A DNA stretch of 51,522 nucleotides from the NCBI GenBank assembly GCA_028876335.1, contig JAGWSG010000066.1, positions 1 through 51,522 of the forward strand, in the 5' to 3' direction. The notes below the pieces were generated by a model that saw only the letters and a list, made by a program, of their open reading frames with translations, had not been told where the DNA came from and ran no database searches. Made by a program: the position numbers and the translations under genes. This stretch comes from Acidobacteriota bacterium. GTDB taxonomy: Bacteria > Acidobacteriota > Terriglobia > Terriglobales > Acidobacteriaceae. Below, piece by piece: positions 16,783-25,258 of the stretch (position 1 is the stretch's first letter; the number at the start of each line of letters is the position of its first letter).

Positions 16783-18015
16783 CTAACTCAAGAACATTCC
16801 GGCAATGGCGGCGGAAATGAGGTTAGCCATGGTGCCGGCGAGCATGGCGCGGACGCCGAGTCTCGCCAGATCATTGCGGCGTTCGGGGACGAGCGCGCCG
16901 ATGCCGCCGATTTGCATGCCGATGGAGCCCAAGTTGGCGAAGCCGCAGAGCGCGAAGGTGGCAATGGTGAAGGAGCGCGGGTCGAGCGTTGCCTTCTGCG
17001 CGCCGAGGCCAATGTAGGCTACTACTTCATTCAAGGCCATGCGCGTGCCGAGCAGGTTGCCGATGGCGGCGCAGTCATGCCAGGGCACTCCGATGAGCCA
17101 GGCGATGGGCGCGAAGACGAAGCCGAGAATTTGGCCGAGGCTTGAGGGCATCCAGCCGAAGCCTGCGTGCATGTGCACCCAGCCGAGCAGGCTGTCGAGC
17201 AAGGCCACGAGCGCGAGAAAGCTGATGAGCATGATGGCGACGTTGAGAGCGAGCTTGCCGCCATCGATGGTGCCGCGAGCAATGGCGCCGATGAGGTTCT
17301 CATCCTTATGCTCTTCGTTCTTGGGGATGATGACCTTACCTTCCGTGGCAGGCGTTTCGGTTTCAGGCACCAGCATTTTGGCCATGAGGATGGTGCCGGG
17401 GGACGTCATGATGACGGCGGAGAGCAGATGCCGCGCTGCGATGCCCTGCGAGATGTACATGGCCATGATGCCGCCAGAGACGTGCGCCATGCCACTGGTC
17501 ATGATGGTCATCAGCTCAGAGCGAGTGGCCTTGGAGAGGAACGGCCGGATGGTAAGCGGTGCTTCCGTCTGACCCATGAAAATGGAAGCCGCCACGTTCA
17601 TGCTCTCTGCGCCCGAGATGCGCATGGTTTTGAGCATGACCCATGCCATGCCTCGAATCACGATCTGCATGACGCCGATGTGATAGAGCACTGCGAAGAA
17701 GGCCGAGATGAAGATGATGGTGGGCAGCACCTGGAACGCAAAGATGGAGCCGAGCGAAGTGTTCGGTGTGCCCAGAGCGCCGAAGAGAACCTTGGTGCCG
17801 GCCGCAGTGGAGGCGAGCATGGAGTTAACCACGTCGCCTGCCCACCTCATGGCGTCTTGCCCGAAGGTGAAGCGCAGCACAAAAAACGCGAAGAGGAACT
17901 GCAGGCTCAGGCCCCAGGCAACGGTGCGCCAGTTGATGCGTTTGCGGTCAGTTGAGCCGAGCCATGCTGCCAGCAGGACGGCGAGAATTCCAAGCACTCC
18001 GGTAAATCGACCCAA
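16783..18015 (-). CDS. nupC: Concentrative nucleoside transporter
   Basis: This is an inner-membrane symporter of the CNT family that takes up nucleosides. It begins with FTGVLGILAVLLAAWLGS and INWRTV, typical of NupC. It carries the pore-region signatures GQTEAPLTIRPFL and FVFAPIAWLIGVPW, and ends with CGFANLGSIGMQIGGIGALVPERR. The start is best placed at TTG 18015, because AAGGAG lies 6 nt before it; a GTG at 18039 lies upstream of that site. That gives 410 residues, normal for the family. It follows deoA (139-bp gap), so uptake and phosphorolysis are encoded together. Confidence 0.88.
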   Translation of the reverse strand: MGRFTGVLGILAVLLAAWLGSTDRKRINWRTVAWGLSLQFLFAFFVLRFTFGQDAMRWAGDVVNSMLASTAAGTKVLFGALGTPNTSLGSIFAFQVLPTIIFISAFFAVLYHIGVMQIVIRGMAWVMLKTMRISGAESMNVAASIFMGQTEAPLTIRPFLSKATRSELMTIMTSGMAHVSGGIMAMYISQGIAARHLLSAVIMTSPGTILMAKMLVPETETPATEGKVIIPKNEEHKDENLIGAIARGTIDGGKLALNVAIMLISFLALVALLDSLLGWVHMHAGFGWMPSSLGQILGFVFAPIAWLIGVPWHDCAAIGNLLGTRMALNEVVAYIGLGAQKATLDPRSFTIATFALCGFANLGSIGMQIGGIGALVPERRNDLARLGVRAMLAGTMANLISAAIAGMFLS

Positions 18016-18154
18016 TGCGCACTCCTTGAGTGATTGCACACTGCCGCCTGCACAAGGTTGGCAGCCTGCCGAGCATTCGCTTCAGACGAGCGTAGTTGCG
18101 AGTTAATCCCGGTAGCACAAGGCTAGCAGCTTGGAGGCTTTGGGCCCAAGCACT

Positions 18155-19531
18155 TCATGACTTTCTCTGCTGCAGGTAGGTTTCTGCATCGGCACGAGTG
18201 AAGACGCGACTGACAAGCGGCACGGACGCGGGAGGCGCATCAGAGAAGTGAATGGCCTTCGTAAGCAGCGACTCGGCCTCGATCAGCCTGCCCTCATCAG
18301 TGGCGTAGAGCGTGGCCAATGGCTGGCCCGCGACAACCGCGGCGCCGCGGCGCGCATGGAATACGATCCCGGCATGCGGATCGACAGGCTCACCGGCTAA
18401 TTCTCGGCCCGCGCCTGTGCGCTGCACGGCCCAACCGAGGGCGGTTGTATCCATGGTGTGGACGTAACCTGATTGCCAGGCATGGACTATGCGCGTTGCG
18501 CCGGGCTTATGAAAACGGTCCATATCGTCGAAGACATGCGTGTCACCGCCCTGCGCCGCAACCATTTTGAGGAAGATGCTGAGCGCGGAACCATCTGCAA
18601 GCGCGGCCGCCGCAAGTTTTTCGCCTTCCTGCTGGGATGAAGCTTTGCTGCCGATGAAGAGCATCCATCCGGCAAGTGCAACGCTCAGTGCGCGCAGATC
18701 TGCGCATTCTTCCATGTCTTCGCCGCGCAGCATGCGCACGCATTCAGCCACTTCAATCCAGTTGCCGGCGGCTTGTCCGAGCGGCTGGCTCATGTCGGTA
18801 AGCAGGGCAACGGTGCGTGTTCCGGCAGACTCAGCCGTGGCCACCAGCAGAGCGGCAAGAAATTCGCTGTCTTCAGGATTGCGCAGAAACGCGCCGGAGC
18901 CGGTTTTCACGTCAAGTACCAGCGCATCAAGTCCGGCGGCAAGTTTCTTGCCCAGGATGGAGGCGCATATGAGGCCGGGACTTTCGACCGTTCCGGTGCG
19001 GTCGCGCAGGGAATAGAGGACACGGTCGGCGGGAACGAGGCTCGGAGTCTGGCTGACGATGGCTGTGCCGCATTTCATCAGGACGCGTTCGAATTCCTCA
19101 AGGGAAAGCGCGGTGCGAAGGCCGGGGATGGATTCGAGCTTGTCGAGCGTGCCGCCGGTGTGGCCGAGCGCGCGGCCGCTGATCATCGGATCGGCGAGTC
19201 CGTAGCGCGCAACAATGGGCGCGACGAGAAAGCTGGTCTTATCGCCAACTCCGCCGGTGGAGTGTTTGTCGATGGACGTGCGTCCTAAACGCGCGGAAGA
19301 GAACTTTTCGCCGGAGTCGCGCATGGCAAGCGTGAGTGCACGGGTTTCTGTGAGGGACAATCCGCGCAGCCATGTGGCCATCAGCCACGCGGCAAGCTGC
19401 TCCAACGGGATGGAGCCATCCGCTGCGCCGCGGGCAATAAACGCGAGCTCATTGTCTGTGAGCGCGCCGCCATCGCGCTTCCTGAGGATCAGATCAATCA
19501 TGTGCGGAGTAGGTGTGGACTGGGCGGACAT
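18155..19531 (-). CDS. deoA: Thymidine (pyrimidine-nucleoside) phosphorylase
   Basis: It splits thymidine, deoxyuridine or uridine with phosphate to base and (deoxy)ribose-1-phosphate. The 458-residue product carries the family hallmarks: DLILRKRDGGALT near the start, KHSTGGVGDK (phosphate site), SGRALGHTGGTLDKLESIPG (signature), SLVPADRVLYSLRD and DVKTGSGAF. The C-terminal alpha/beta domain is present. Whether it is thymidine-specific (DeoA) or broader (Pdp) cannot be told from motifs alone. It starts 22 bp after cdd with a GAGG site, so the two are very likely co-transcribed. Confidence 0.9.
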   Translation of the reverse strand: MSAQSTPTPHMIDLILRKRDGGALTDNELAFIARGAADGSIPLEQLAAWLMATWLRGLSLTETRALTLAMRDSGEKFSSARLGRTSIDKHSTGGVGDKTSFLVAPIVARYGLADPMISGRALGHTGGTLDKLESIPGLRTALSLEEFERVLMKCGTAIVSQTPSLVPADRVLYSLRDRTGTVESPGLICASILGKKLAAGLDALVLDVKTGSGAFLRNPEDSEFLAALLVATAESAGTRTVALLTDMSQPLGQAAGNWIEVAECVRMLRGEDMEECADLRALSVALAGWMLFIGSKASSQQEGEKLAAAALADGSALSIFLKMVAAQGGDTHVFDDMDRFHKPGATRIVHAWQSGYVHTMDTTALGWAVQRTGAGRELAGEPVDPHAGIVFHARRGAAVVAGQPLATLYATDEGRLIEAESLLTKAIHFSDAPPASVPLVSRVFTRADAETYLQQRKS

Positions 19532-19553
19532 TGTTTCCTCTTGACGGAATTCC

Positions 19554-19994
19554 TTAGGGCTTCATCTCAAATGCAAGCGGAAGCAGTTCCCGAAACGGCA
19601 TTACGCTCACGCCGCCAATTGCGGGGAAGACGACCGGTGCATCGGGTTCCGTGAATTCAGAGAGCATCTGCCGGCAGGCCCCGCATGGCGTGCTTGCGGT
19701 TTTGTTCAGGTTGGCCACGGCAACGGCCTTCACGCGAATCCTCGGTCCATATTTCGCAACTGCCTGTACGAGGGCGGCCCGCTCCGCGCAAATGGTGAGC
19801 CCGAAGCTGACATTTTCCACATTGGTGCCGGTGACAATTTTTCCGTTGGAGAGCTGGAGGGCCGCTCCGACCTTGAAGCCGGAATAACGTGAGTAGGAGT
19901 TACGTGCGGCTTTTTCAGCGGCGACCATGAGCCTTTTTAGTGAAGGAGTCAGAACGGTGCTTGCGTTGCCCGGTGCTTGCGTTGCTTTCACCAT
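19554..19994 (-). CDS. cdd: Cytidine deaminase
   Basis: It deaminates cytidine and deoxycytidine to uridine and deoxyuridine, feeding the phosphorylase encoded next to it. The start at 19994 gives 146 residues, close to the 130-residue tetrameric type. The zinc site is complete: Cys69-Ala-Glu71 and PCGAC with Cys104 and Cys107. SRYSGFKVGAAL and GTNVENVSFGLT contact substrate in the family. The open frame runs much further upstream but there overlaps cheA antisense and has no family similarity. It heads a cdd-deoA-nupC run, divergent from the chemosensory operon. Confidence 0.9.
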   Translation of the reverse strand: MVKATQAPGNASTVLTPSLKRLMVAAEKAARNSYSRYSGFKVGAALQLSNGKIVTGTNVENVSFGLTICAERAALVQAVAKYGPRIRVKAVAVANLNKTASTPCGACRQMLSEFTEPDAPVVFPAIGGVSVMPFRELLPLAFEMKP

Positions 19995-20150
19995 TGCCTT
20001 CGAGGCTAACGCAATCCGAACGCAAAGTATATTCCCGTAATGGCGTGTGCAATTGTCGCGGCAGTTCAAGTCTGCGGCTGATTCTCCGATAAACCTCTGT
20101 GAGATGACCGAGCCGCGTGTTCTTTGGCGGCAGGATGGTGGTTCCACACA

Positions 20151-22415
20151 ATGGATGAATTGACCCGTGAGTTTTTGATCGAGAGCCAGGAAGGCCTCGA
20201 CAGGATGGAACGATGCCTGACGGACCTTGAAGAGCGTCCGGGTGACACAGCTTTGCTGGCGGAGATCTTTCGCTCCGTACACACAATCAAAGGAACGACT
20301 GGATTTCTTGGCTTCAAGCGGCTGGAGAAGCTGGCGCACTCGGGTGAAAATCTGCTGGGATTGCTGCGCGAAGGCAAGGCGGAAGCCACAGCGGATGTGA
20401 TTACCGGGCTGCTGCAGCTACTTGACGGTCTGCGCTGCATTCTAAAAACCGTGGAAGCCAGTGGCACTGAGGGTGACGGTGCGGATGCAGAGTTGATAGG
20501 CCGTCTTGAGGAGTTGCAGCAGCCTGCGCAGGCAGTATCCGCAGCAAACAGGAAGGCGAACGCACGCAAGGCGGAGAAGAATGCAGATTCCGCATTGATG
20601 AGTGCCACACCCTTACAGGCGCCTGCTGTCGCTGCACAGGTTGAAGTCAAACCTGAGCAAGTGACGCCGGAGCCTGCGAAGGAAGCTGTAGCACATCCTC
20701 CGGCAGGCGCGGACGAGGGCCGCGTGCAGGGCACGTCTACGGCGGAAAGCACATTGCGTGTGGATGTATCGCTCCTGAATAGGATGATGAATCTGGTGGG
20801 TGAGCTGGTGCTCACGCGCAATCAGGTGTTGCAGGCAACGGCGGGCGATCCGAACATGACTCTGCTTTCGCGTCGTCTTGATATGGTGACTGCAGATCTG
20901 CGCGAATCCGTGATGAAGGCGCGCATGCAACCGGTGTCCAATGTCTTTTCCAAGATGCCGCGCATTGTGCGTGATCTCTCTCACACGCTGGGCCGCCGCG
21001 TGCGCCTGCAGATGGAGGGCCAGGAGACGGAGCTCGACAAGAGCCTTCTTGAAGCGATTAAAGATCCGCTGACACATGCGGTGCGCAACTCGCTCGATCA
21101 CGGAATTGAACCACCCGACGTGCGCGAGGCGGCAGGCAAGGATCCGGAGGGAATGCTGCGACTTCGTGCCGTGCAGGAAGGCAGCCACGTGATAATCGAA
21201 GTGGCCGACGACGGCGCGGGCATGTCCGTGGAGAGGATTCGTAACAAGGCGATTGAACGCGGGTTGTTGACGGCCGAACGAGCGTCGCTGTTGAGTGAAC
21301 GCGAGTTACTGCAGCTGGTATTCCTTCCCGGATTCTCCACAGCATCTGCAGTCACCAATGTAAGCGGACGTGGTGTGGGCATGGATGTGGTTCGCACCAA
21401 CGTTGAGAAGATTGGCGGCAAGGTCGAACTGGATTCACGTTTTGGCAAGGGCACAACGATGCGGTTGCGCATACCGCTCACGCTTGCGATTATTCCGGCG
21501 TTGATTGTGCGTTGCGCCGAGCAAAGTTATGCGTTGCCACAGGCTGCGCTTTCAGAACTGGTCCATGTTCCGGAGTCAAACTCAAACAGTGCGATTGAGT
21601 GGATTGACAATGCGCCGTTGTACCGTCTGCGTGGCAAGCTGCTGCCGCTGGTGTTTCTTGACGGCATGCTCAACCCCGCAGCAGGGCGCAACGCCGGTTC
21701 GGCGCGGAGTTGCTTCATCGCCGTGCTGGATGCAGATGGCCGCCGATTTGGGCTTGCCGTCGATGGGTTAAATGATCCGGAGGAAATTGTTGTGAAACCG
21801 TTGAGTGCTGCTCTGAAAGGGATTGGCCTCTACTCCGGTGCGACCGTACTTGGCAATGGAGAACTTGCACTGATACTCGATCCCGGATCGATTGCCATGA
21901 AAGCAGGCGTGACGATGAATGCCGACGAAGATGTGGTCGCAACTTCGGATACTGAAACTCTTCTGGATGAAACCGACCCAGAGTTCCTTGTGGTGGAGAT
22001 ATGTGGCCGTCGTGCAGGTGTCCAGGTGTCGGAAGTGCTGCGCATCGAGCAGGTTCCTGTTTCACGCGTTGAATACATCGGTTACCGGGCCGTGCTGAAT
22101 TTTGATGGACAGATCCTTCCCGTGGAGGACAGCGGCAATCTGCTCGGTGCGGCGGAGGGTAATCCGGAGGCTCAGATAGTTGTGGTGATTTGCCGCGAAG
22201 GCAACCGCCATGTAGGCATTGCTGTCTCGCAGGTTCTGGATGTCGCACGCGGAGCGGACATATTTGAAGCAGGAACGCATGCTCGTGCGGTGGGAGTGGT
22301 GAATCTGAAGGAGCGCGTGACCAGTGTGGTCGATCTTGGTTCGGTTGCCAAGCTGCCGGTTGACATGCAAACAGATGCAGGCGAGTGGAACCAGATGGCG
22401 GAGGCGGTGCAATGA
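20151..22415 (+). CDS. cheA: Chemosensory histidine kinase CheA
   Basis: This is the central kinase of a chemosensory pathway. It phosphorylates itself and then CheY or CheB. From MDELTREF (20151) the product is 754 residues. The P1/Hpt domain (about 1-110) has His44 in FRSVHTIKGTTG. A low-complexity Ala/Pro/Glu linker (about 128-200) stands where P2 would be, with no clear P2. The P3 dimerisation domain follows (about 202-265, LLNRMMNLVGELVLTRNQ). The P4 ATPase has HAVRNSLDHGIE and GRGVGMDVV. Two CheW-like regions end it (about 440-575 and 610-740), so P5 appears doubled. Its stop overlaps the cheW start (ATGA). No chemoreceptor gene is in the window, so the signal is unknown. Confidence 0.92.
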   Translation: MDELTREFLIESQEGLDRMERCLTDLEERPGDTALLAEIFRSVHTIKGTTGFLGFKRLEKLAHSGENLLGLLREGKAEATADVITGLLQLLDGLRCILKTVEASGTEGDGADAELIGRLEELQQPAQAVSAANRKANARKAEKNADSALMSATPLQAPAVAAQVEVKPEQVTPEPAKEAVAHPPAGADEGRVQGTSTAESTLRVDVSLLNRMMNLVGELVLTRNQVLQATAGDPNMTLLSRRLDMVTADLRESVMKARMQPVSNVFSKMPRIVRDLSHTLGRRVRLQMEGQETELDKSLLEAIKDPLTHAVRNSLDHGIEPPDVREAAGKDPEGMLRLRAVQEGSHVIIEVADDGAGMSVERIRNKAIERGLLTAERASLLSERELLQLVFLPGFSTASAVTNVSGRGVGMDVVRTNVEKIGGKVELDSRFGKGTTMRLRIPLTLAIIPALIVRCAEQSYALPQAALSELVHVPESNSNSAIEWIDNAPLYRLRGKLLPLVFLDGMLNPAAGRNAGSARSCFIAVLDADGRRFGLAVDGLNDPEEIVVKPLSAALKGIGLYSGATVLGNGELALILDPGSIAMKAGVTMNADEDVVATSDTETLLDETDPEFLVVEICGRRAGVQVSEVLRIEQVPVSRVEYIGYRAVLNFDGQILPVEDSGNLLGAAEGNPEAQIVVVICREGNRHVGIAVSQVLDVARGADIFEAGTHARAVGVVNLKERVTSVVDLGSVAKLPVDMQTDAGEWNQMAEAVQ

Positions 22416-22897
22416 GTGCAGTGAAGGAAAAGAAGAAGCAGAGTGAACAGTCTACCGAAACACTGATTGAGTTGTGTTCGGTACGTGTAGACAAGGGGTT
22501 ATTCGGAGTTCCTATTTCTCACATACTTGAGATTGTGGGCGATGCACGGCCCCAGCCTGTTCCACTTGCACCTCAATTTGTCGGTGGGCTGGTTCATTAT
22601 CGCGGCGATGTGCTGACCACAGTCAGTATGCGGCAGCTTCTTGGCTTGCCGCAGCAGGAAGAGTTGCCGGACATTCTTGTACTGGAAAGCAGCCAGGGAG
22701 CTTTTGGGCTGCTGGTGGATTCCGTGTGCGAAGTGCTGAAAGTGCCTTCCACTGATCACGAGCCGAATCCGTCCACGCTCGATGAGAGACGCCGGGAGCT
22801 ATTTGCGGGGACGTACAAACTCAAGGATGGACTTCTAGTGATGCTCGACCCGGAGCGGTTGGACCCCATGCGGCTTGGAGCCGCGCAGGCAGCGTGA
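22412..22897 (+). CDS. cheW: CheW adaptor
   Basis: This is the adaptor that couples chemoreceptors to CheA. The start at 22412 (MSAVKEK) overlaps the cheA stop (ATGA) and gives 161 residues. The single CheW domain (about 25-155) shows FGVPISHILEIVGD, FVGGLVHYRGDVLTTVSMRQLLGL and DILVLESSQGAFGLLVDSVCEVLKVP. The charged N-terminal tail (KEKKKQSEQ) is not part of the domain. Confidence 0.88.
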   Translation: MSAVKEKKKQSEQSTETLIELCSVRVDKGLFGVPISHILEIVGDARPQPVPLAPQFVGGLVHYRGDVLTTVSMRQLLGLPQQEELPDILVLESSQGAFGLLVDSVCEVLKVPSTDHEPNPSTLDERRRELFAGTYKLKDGLLVMLDPERLDPMRLGAAQAA

Positions 22898-22919
22898 ACT
22901 TTATGGCGTGGAGGAAACC

Positions 22920-23288
22920 GTGCGAGCTTTGATTGTCGACGATTCGCGTTTCGTGCGTGGGTTTATTCGCGGACTACTGGAAGGCAAGGGAATTGAGTGT
23001 GAAGAAGCCGACAATGGCCGGGCTGGACTTGATCTGCTTGGCGCCGGAAAGGCCTTTGATTTTGCCCTTGTGGACTGGAACATGCCGGTGATGAATGGCT
23101 ATGAAATGCTCACGACGCTGCGAGCGGGGGGATATGCCGAGCTGAAAGTGATGATGGTGACCACTGAGGCTGAGACGGATTTCATTACGCGTGCATTGGA
23201 AGCAGGCGCTGACGAGTACCTGATGAAGCCATTCGATGAAGAAGCGCTGGATGACAAGCTCACGATGCTTGGCCTGCAGGAGGGCTGA
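22920..23288 (+). CDS. cheY: Single-domain response regulator CheY
   Basis: This is a stand-alone receiver domain, the likely diffusible output of the pathway. The start is GTG 22920, placed by GGAGG about 5 nt upstream, giving 122 residues. The acidic pair Asp7-Asp8, phospho-acceptor Asp52 (VDWNMP), Thr81 and Lys103 (MKP) are all present. There is no output domain. It lies 22 bp after cheW and 3 bp before cheB. Whether it acts on a flagellar switch, a pilus motor or another target cannot be told here. Confidence 0.88.
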   Translation: MRALIVDDSRFVRGFIRGLLEGKGIECEEADNGRAGLDLLGAGKAFDFALVDWNMPVMNGYEMLTTLRAGGYAELKVMMVTTEAETDFITRALEAGADEYLMKPFDEEALDDKLTMLGLQEG

Positions 23289-23291
23289 AAT

Positions 23292-24428
23292 ATGCCTCCA
23301 AACCATAGCGTGCGCATTCTCATCGTCGACGATTCAGCAGTAACCCGCAGCCTTCTGCGTGCCGTGGTTGCTTCTGATGCCGCACTGGAAGTTGTCGGTG
23401 TTGCCGGCGATGGACAGACTGCGCTGGCAAGGATGGAATCACTCAAACCCGACATCGTGCTGCTGGATGTGGAAATGCCCGTGATGGATGGCCTGAGCAC
23501 GCTGAAGCAATTGCGCGCGCGCGGCCATCGAATGCCGGTCATCATGTGCAGCTCCCTTACGCAGCGCGGAGGCCGCGTTACCATTGAAGCCTTGTCGTGC
23601 GGCGCTTCGGACTACGTTGCCAAGCCGTCCGGACAATCCGGTCCCGCCGCCGCGCTCAAAGTTCTCTCTCAGGAATTGCTGCCGAAAATTCACGCGCTGG
23701 CGCGCACCGTGATGGTGCCGCAGTCGATTGCGCCGCCACCGACGCGGCAATCGGCCATTCTTCCGCCTGTCGCGGTTCTTGCGACAGCTCCGCCTCCGCC
23801 AGTCAAAGGGACTCCGTCCATCGTTGTGATTGGTGTCTCGACGGGCGACCCGGCGGCGCTCGACGAGGTTCTGCCGGCTATCCCCGCGAATTTTCCGCTG
23901 CCCATTGTTATAGTGCAGCACATGCCTGAAATGTTTACGCAATTGCTTGCCGAGCACCTCAACAACCGTTGTGCACTGCATGTGTGCGAAGCCGCGGAAG
24001 GTGTCAGTCTGGTACACGGCTCTGCTTATATTGCGCGGGGCAACTGGCATCTGGAAATTGCGCCAGATCGGCATTCCAGAATGCCCAAGGCGCACCTTAC
24101 ACAGGCTGCTCCGGAAAATCATTGCCGGCCTGCAGCTGATGTGCTTTTCCGCACGGCTGTGCATGCATTCGGCGCAGAGGTTCTCGCGGTTGTCCTCACG
24201 GGCATGGGTTCCGATGGCCTGGAAGGCAGTCGACTGATTCGTGCCAGCGGCGGAAACGTGATCGTGCAGGATCGCCCCACAAGCGCAGTCTGGGGCATGC
24301 CGGGAGCCGTTGCCAATGCCGGACTGGCAACCAGCGTGTTGCCATTGCCGGAGATTGCACCGGAAATCTTAAAGCTCTGTGGCTACACGAAAACCACAGC
24401 GCGTCAACTCAGGGAAACGGTGGCTTGA
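23292..24428 (+). CDS. cheB: Chemoreceptor methylesterase CheB
   Basis: It removes methyl groups from, or deamidates, chemoreceptor glutamates when phosphorylated. The 378-residue product has a receiver domain (1-125, Asp59 in LLDVEMPVMDG), a Pro-rich linker (about 143-172) and the esterase domain (about 175-370). The catalytic triad is complete: Ser183 (GVSTGDP), His210 (VQHMP) and Asp308 (TGMGSDG). The usual GASTGG appears as GVSTGD, a small deviation next to the nucleophile. Its stop overlaps or abuts the cheR start. Confidence 0.9.
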   Translation: MPPNHSVRILIVDDSAVTRSLLRAVVASDAALEVVGVAGDGQTALARMESLKPDIVLLDVEMPVMDGLSTLKQLRARGHRMPVIMCSSLTQRGGRVTIEALSCGASDYVAKPSGQSGPAAALKVLSQELLPKIHALARTVMVPQSIAPPPTRQSAILPPVAVLATAPPPPVKGTPSIVVIGVSTGDPAALDEVLPAIPANFPLPIVIVQHMPEMFTQLLAEHLNNRCALHVCEAAEGVSLVHGSAYIARGNWHLEIAPDRHSRMPKAHLTQAAPENHCRPAADVLFRTAVHAFGAEVLAVVLTGMGSDGLEGSRLIRASGGNVIVQDRPTSAVWGMPGAVANAGLATSVLPLPEIAPEILKLCGYTKTTARQLRETVA

Positions 24429-24430
24429 TC

Positions 24431-25258
24431 ATGGCAAGTGCGGCAACTGTTGACTACGCCTATCTGCGCCAGATTGTTCATGCGCATTCGCAGAATGTGC
24501 TTGACCCCTCCCGCGATTATCTTTTCGACACGCGTCTTTCGCGGGTGCTTCGCGCGCAGGGTATGACTCATCTGGAGGAACTTGTGCAGTTCCTTCGTGT
24601 GCGCCGCAATCCTGAACTAGAGCGCACCGTTGCAGAAGCCATGACCATCAACGAGACCAGTTTCTTTCGCGATGGCCGGCCATTCGAACTTTTGCGAACG
24701 GAGCTGTTGCCCAAAATCATTCAGGCCCGCCAGTTGTCGCGGCAGCTTCGCTTCTGGAGCGCGGCCTGCTCAACGGGGCAGGAGGCGTGCTCCTTGGCGA
24801 TGCTGGTCCGGGAGCACTTTCCTCAATGCGATTCGTGGAACATCCGCATCGAAGGCACGGATCTATCTTCTGAAGTTGTGGATAGGGCGCAGAGCGCCAC
24901 CTACCAACGCATCGAAATGAATCGCGGTCTCCCCGCGCGCTTTGTGGTTCGATACTTCGATCACATTGGCGAGGACTGGATCGCAAAACCGGAAATTCGG
25001 CAGATGTGCAACTTCCGCAAGGCCAACCTTTGCTTTCCACCGCTGCCATTTACTGAACGCTTTGACGTGATCTTTCTGCGCAACGTAATGCTCTATTTCT
25101 CGCAGGAGACGCGTAAGGCGTTGCTGGCAGGAATTCATCGACTGCTTGCGCCAGATGGAGTGCTTTTTCTGGGATCAACGGAGCAGCCCGCAGATCCGTC
25201 CATCTGGAAGGCCGTGCTTTCGGGTGGTACCTGCCATTTCACTCCGGTGCAGCGTTAG
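24431..25258 (+). CDS. cheR: Chemoreceptor methyltransferase CheR
   Basis: It methylates chemoreceptor glutamates with S-adenosylmethionine. The start is ATG 24431; a TTG at 24425 that overlaps the cheB stop is an alternative. The N-terminal helical domain ends in TINETSFFRD, the CheR hallmark. The SAM-binding part follows: RFWSAACSTGQEACSLAM, IEGTDLSSEVVDRA, FDVIFLRNVMLYFS and GVLFLGSTE. The 275 residues match the family. It is the last gene of the operon, and its end overlaps the oppositely oriented acyltransferase fusion by 20 bp. Confidence 0.9.
   Translation: MASAATVDYAYLRQIVHAHSQNVLDPSRDYLFDTRLSRVLRAQGMTHLEELVQFLRVRRNPELERTVAEAMTINETSFFRDGRPFELLRTELLPKIIQARQLSRQLRFWSAACSTGQEACSLAMLVREHFPQCDSWNIRIEGTDLSSEVVDRAQSATYQRIEMNRGLPARFVVRYFDHIGEDWIAKPEIRQMCNFRKANLCFPPLPFTERFDVIFLRNVMLYFSQETRKALLAGIHRLLAPDGVLFLGSTEQPADPSIWKAVLSGGTCHFTPVQR

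Noticed and set aside
17167..17955. Long plus-strand frame (262 codons) rich in His and Asp
   Set aside because: It lies fully antisense to nupC, whose membrane helices and signatures are intact. It is a composition artefact.
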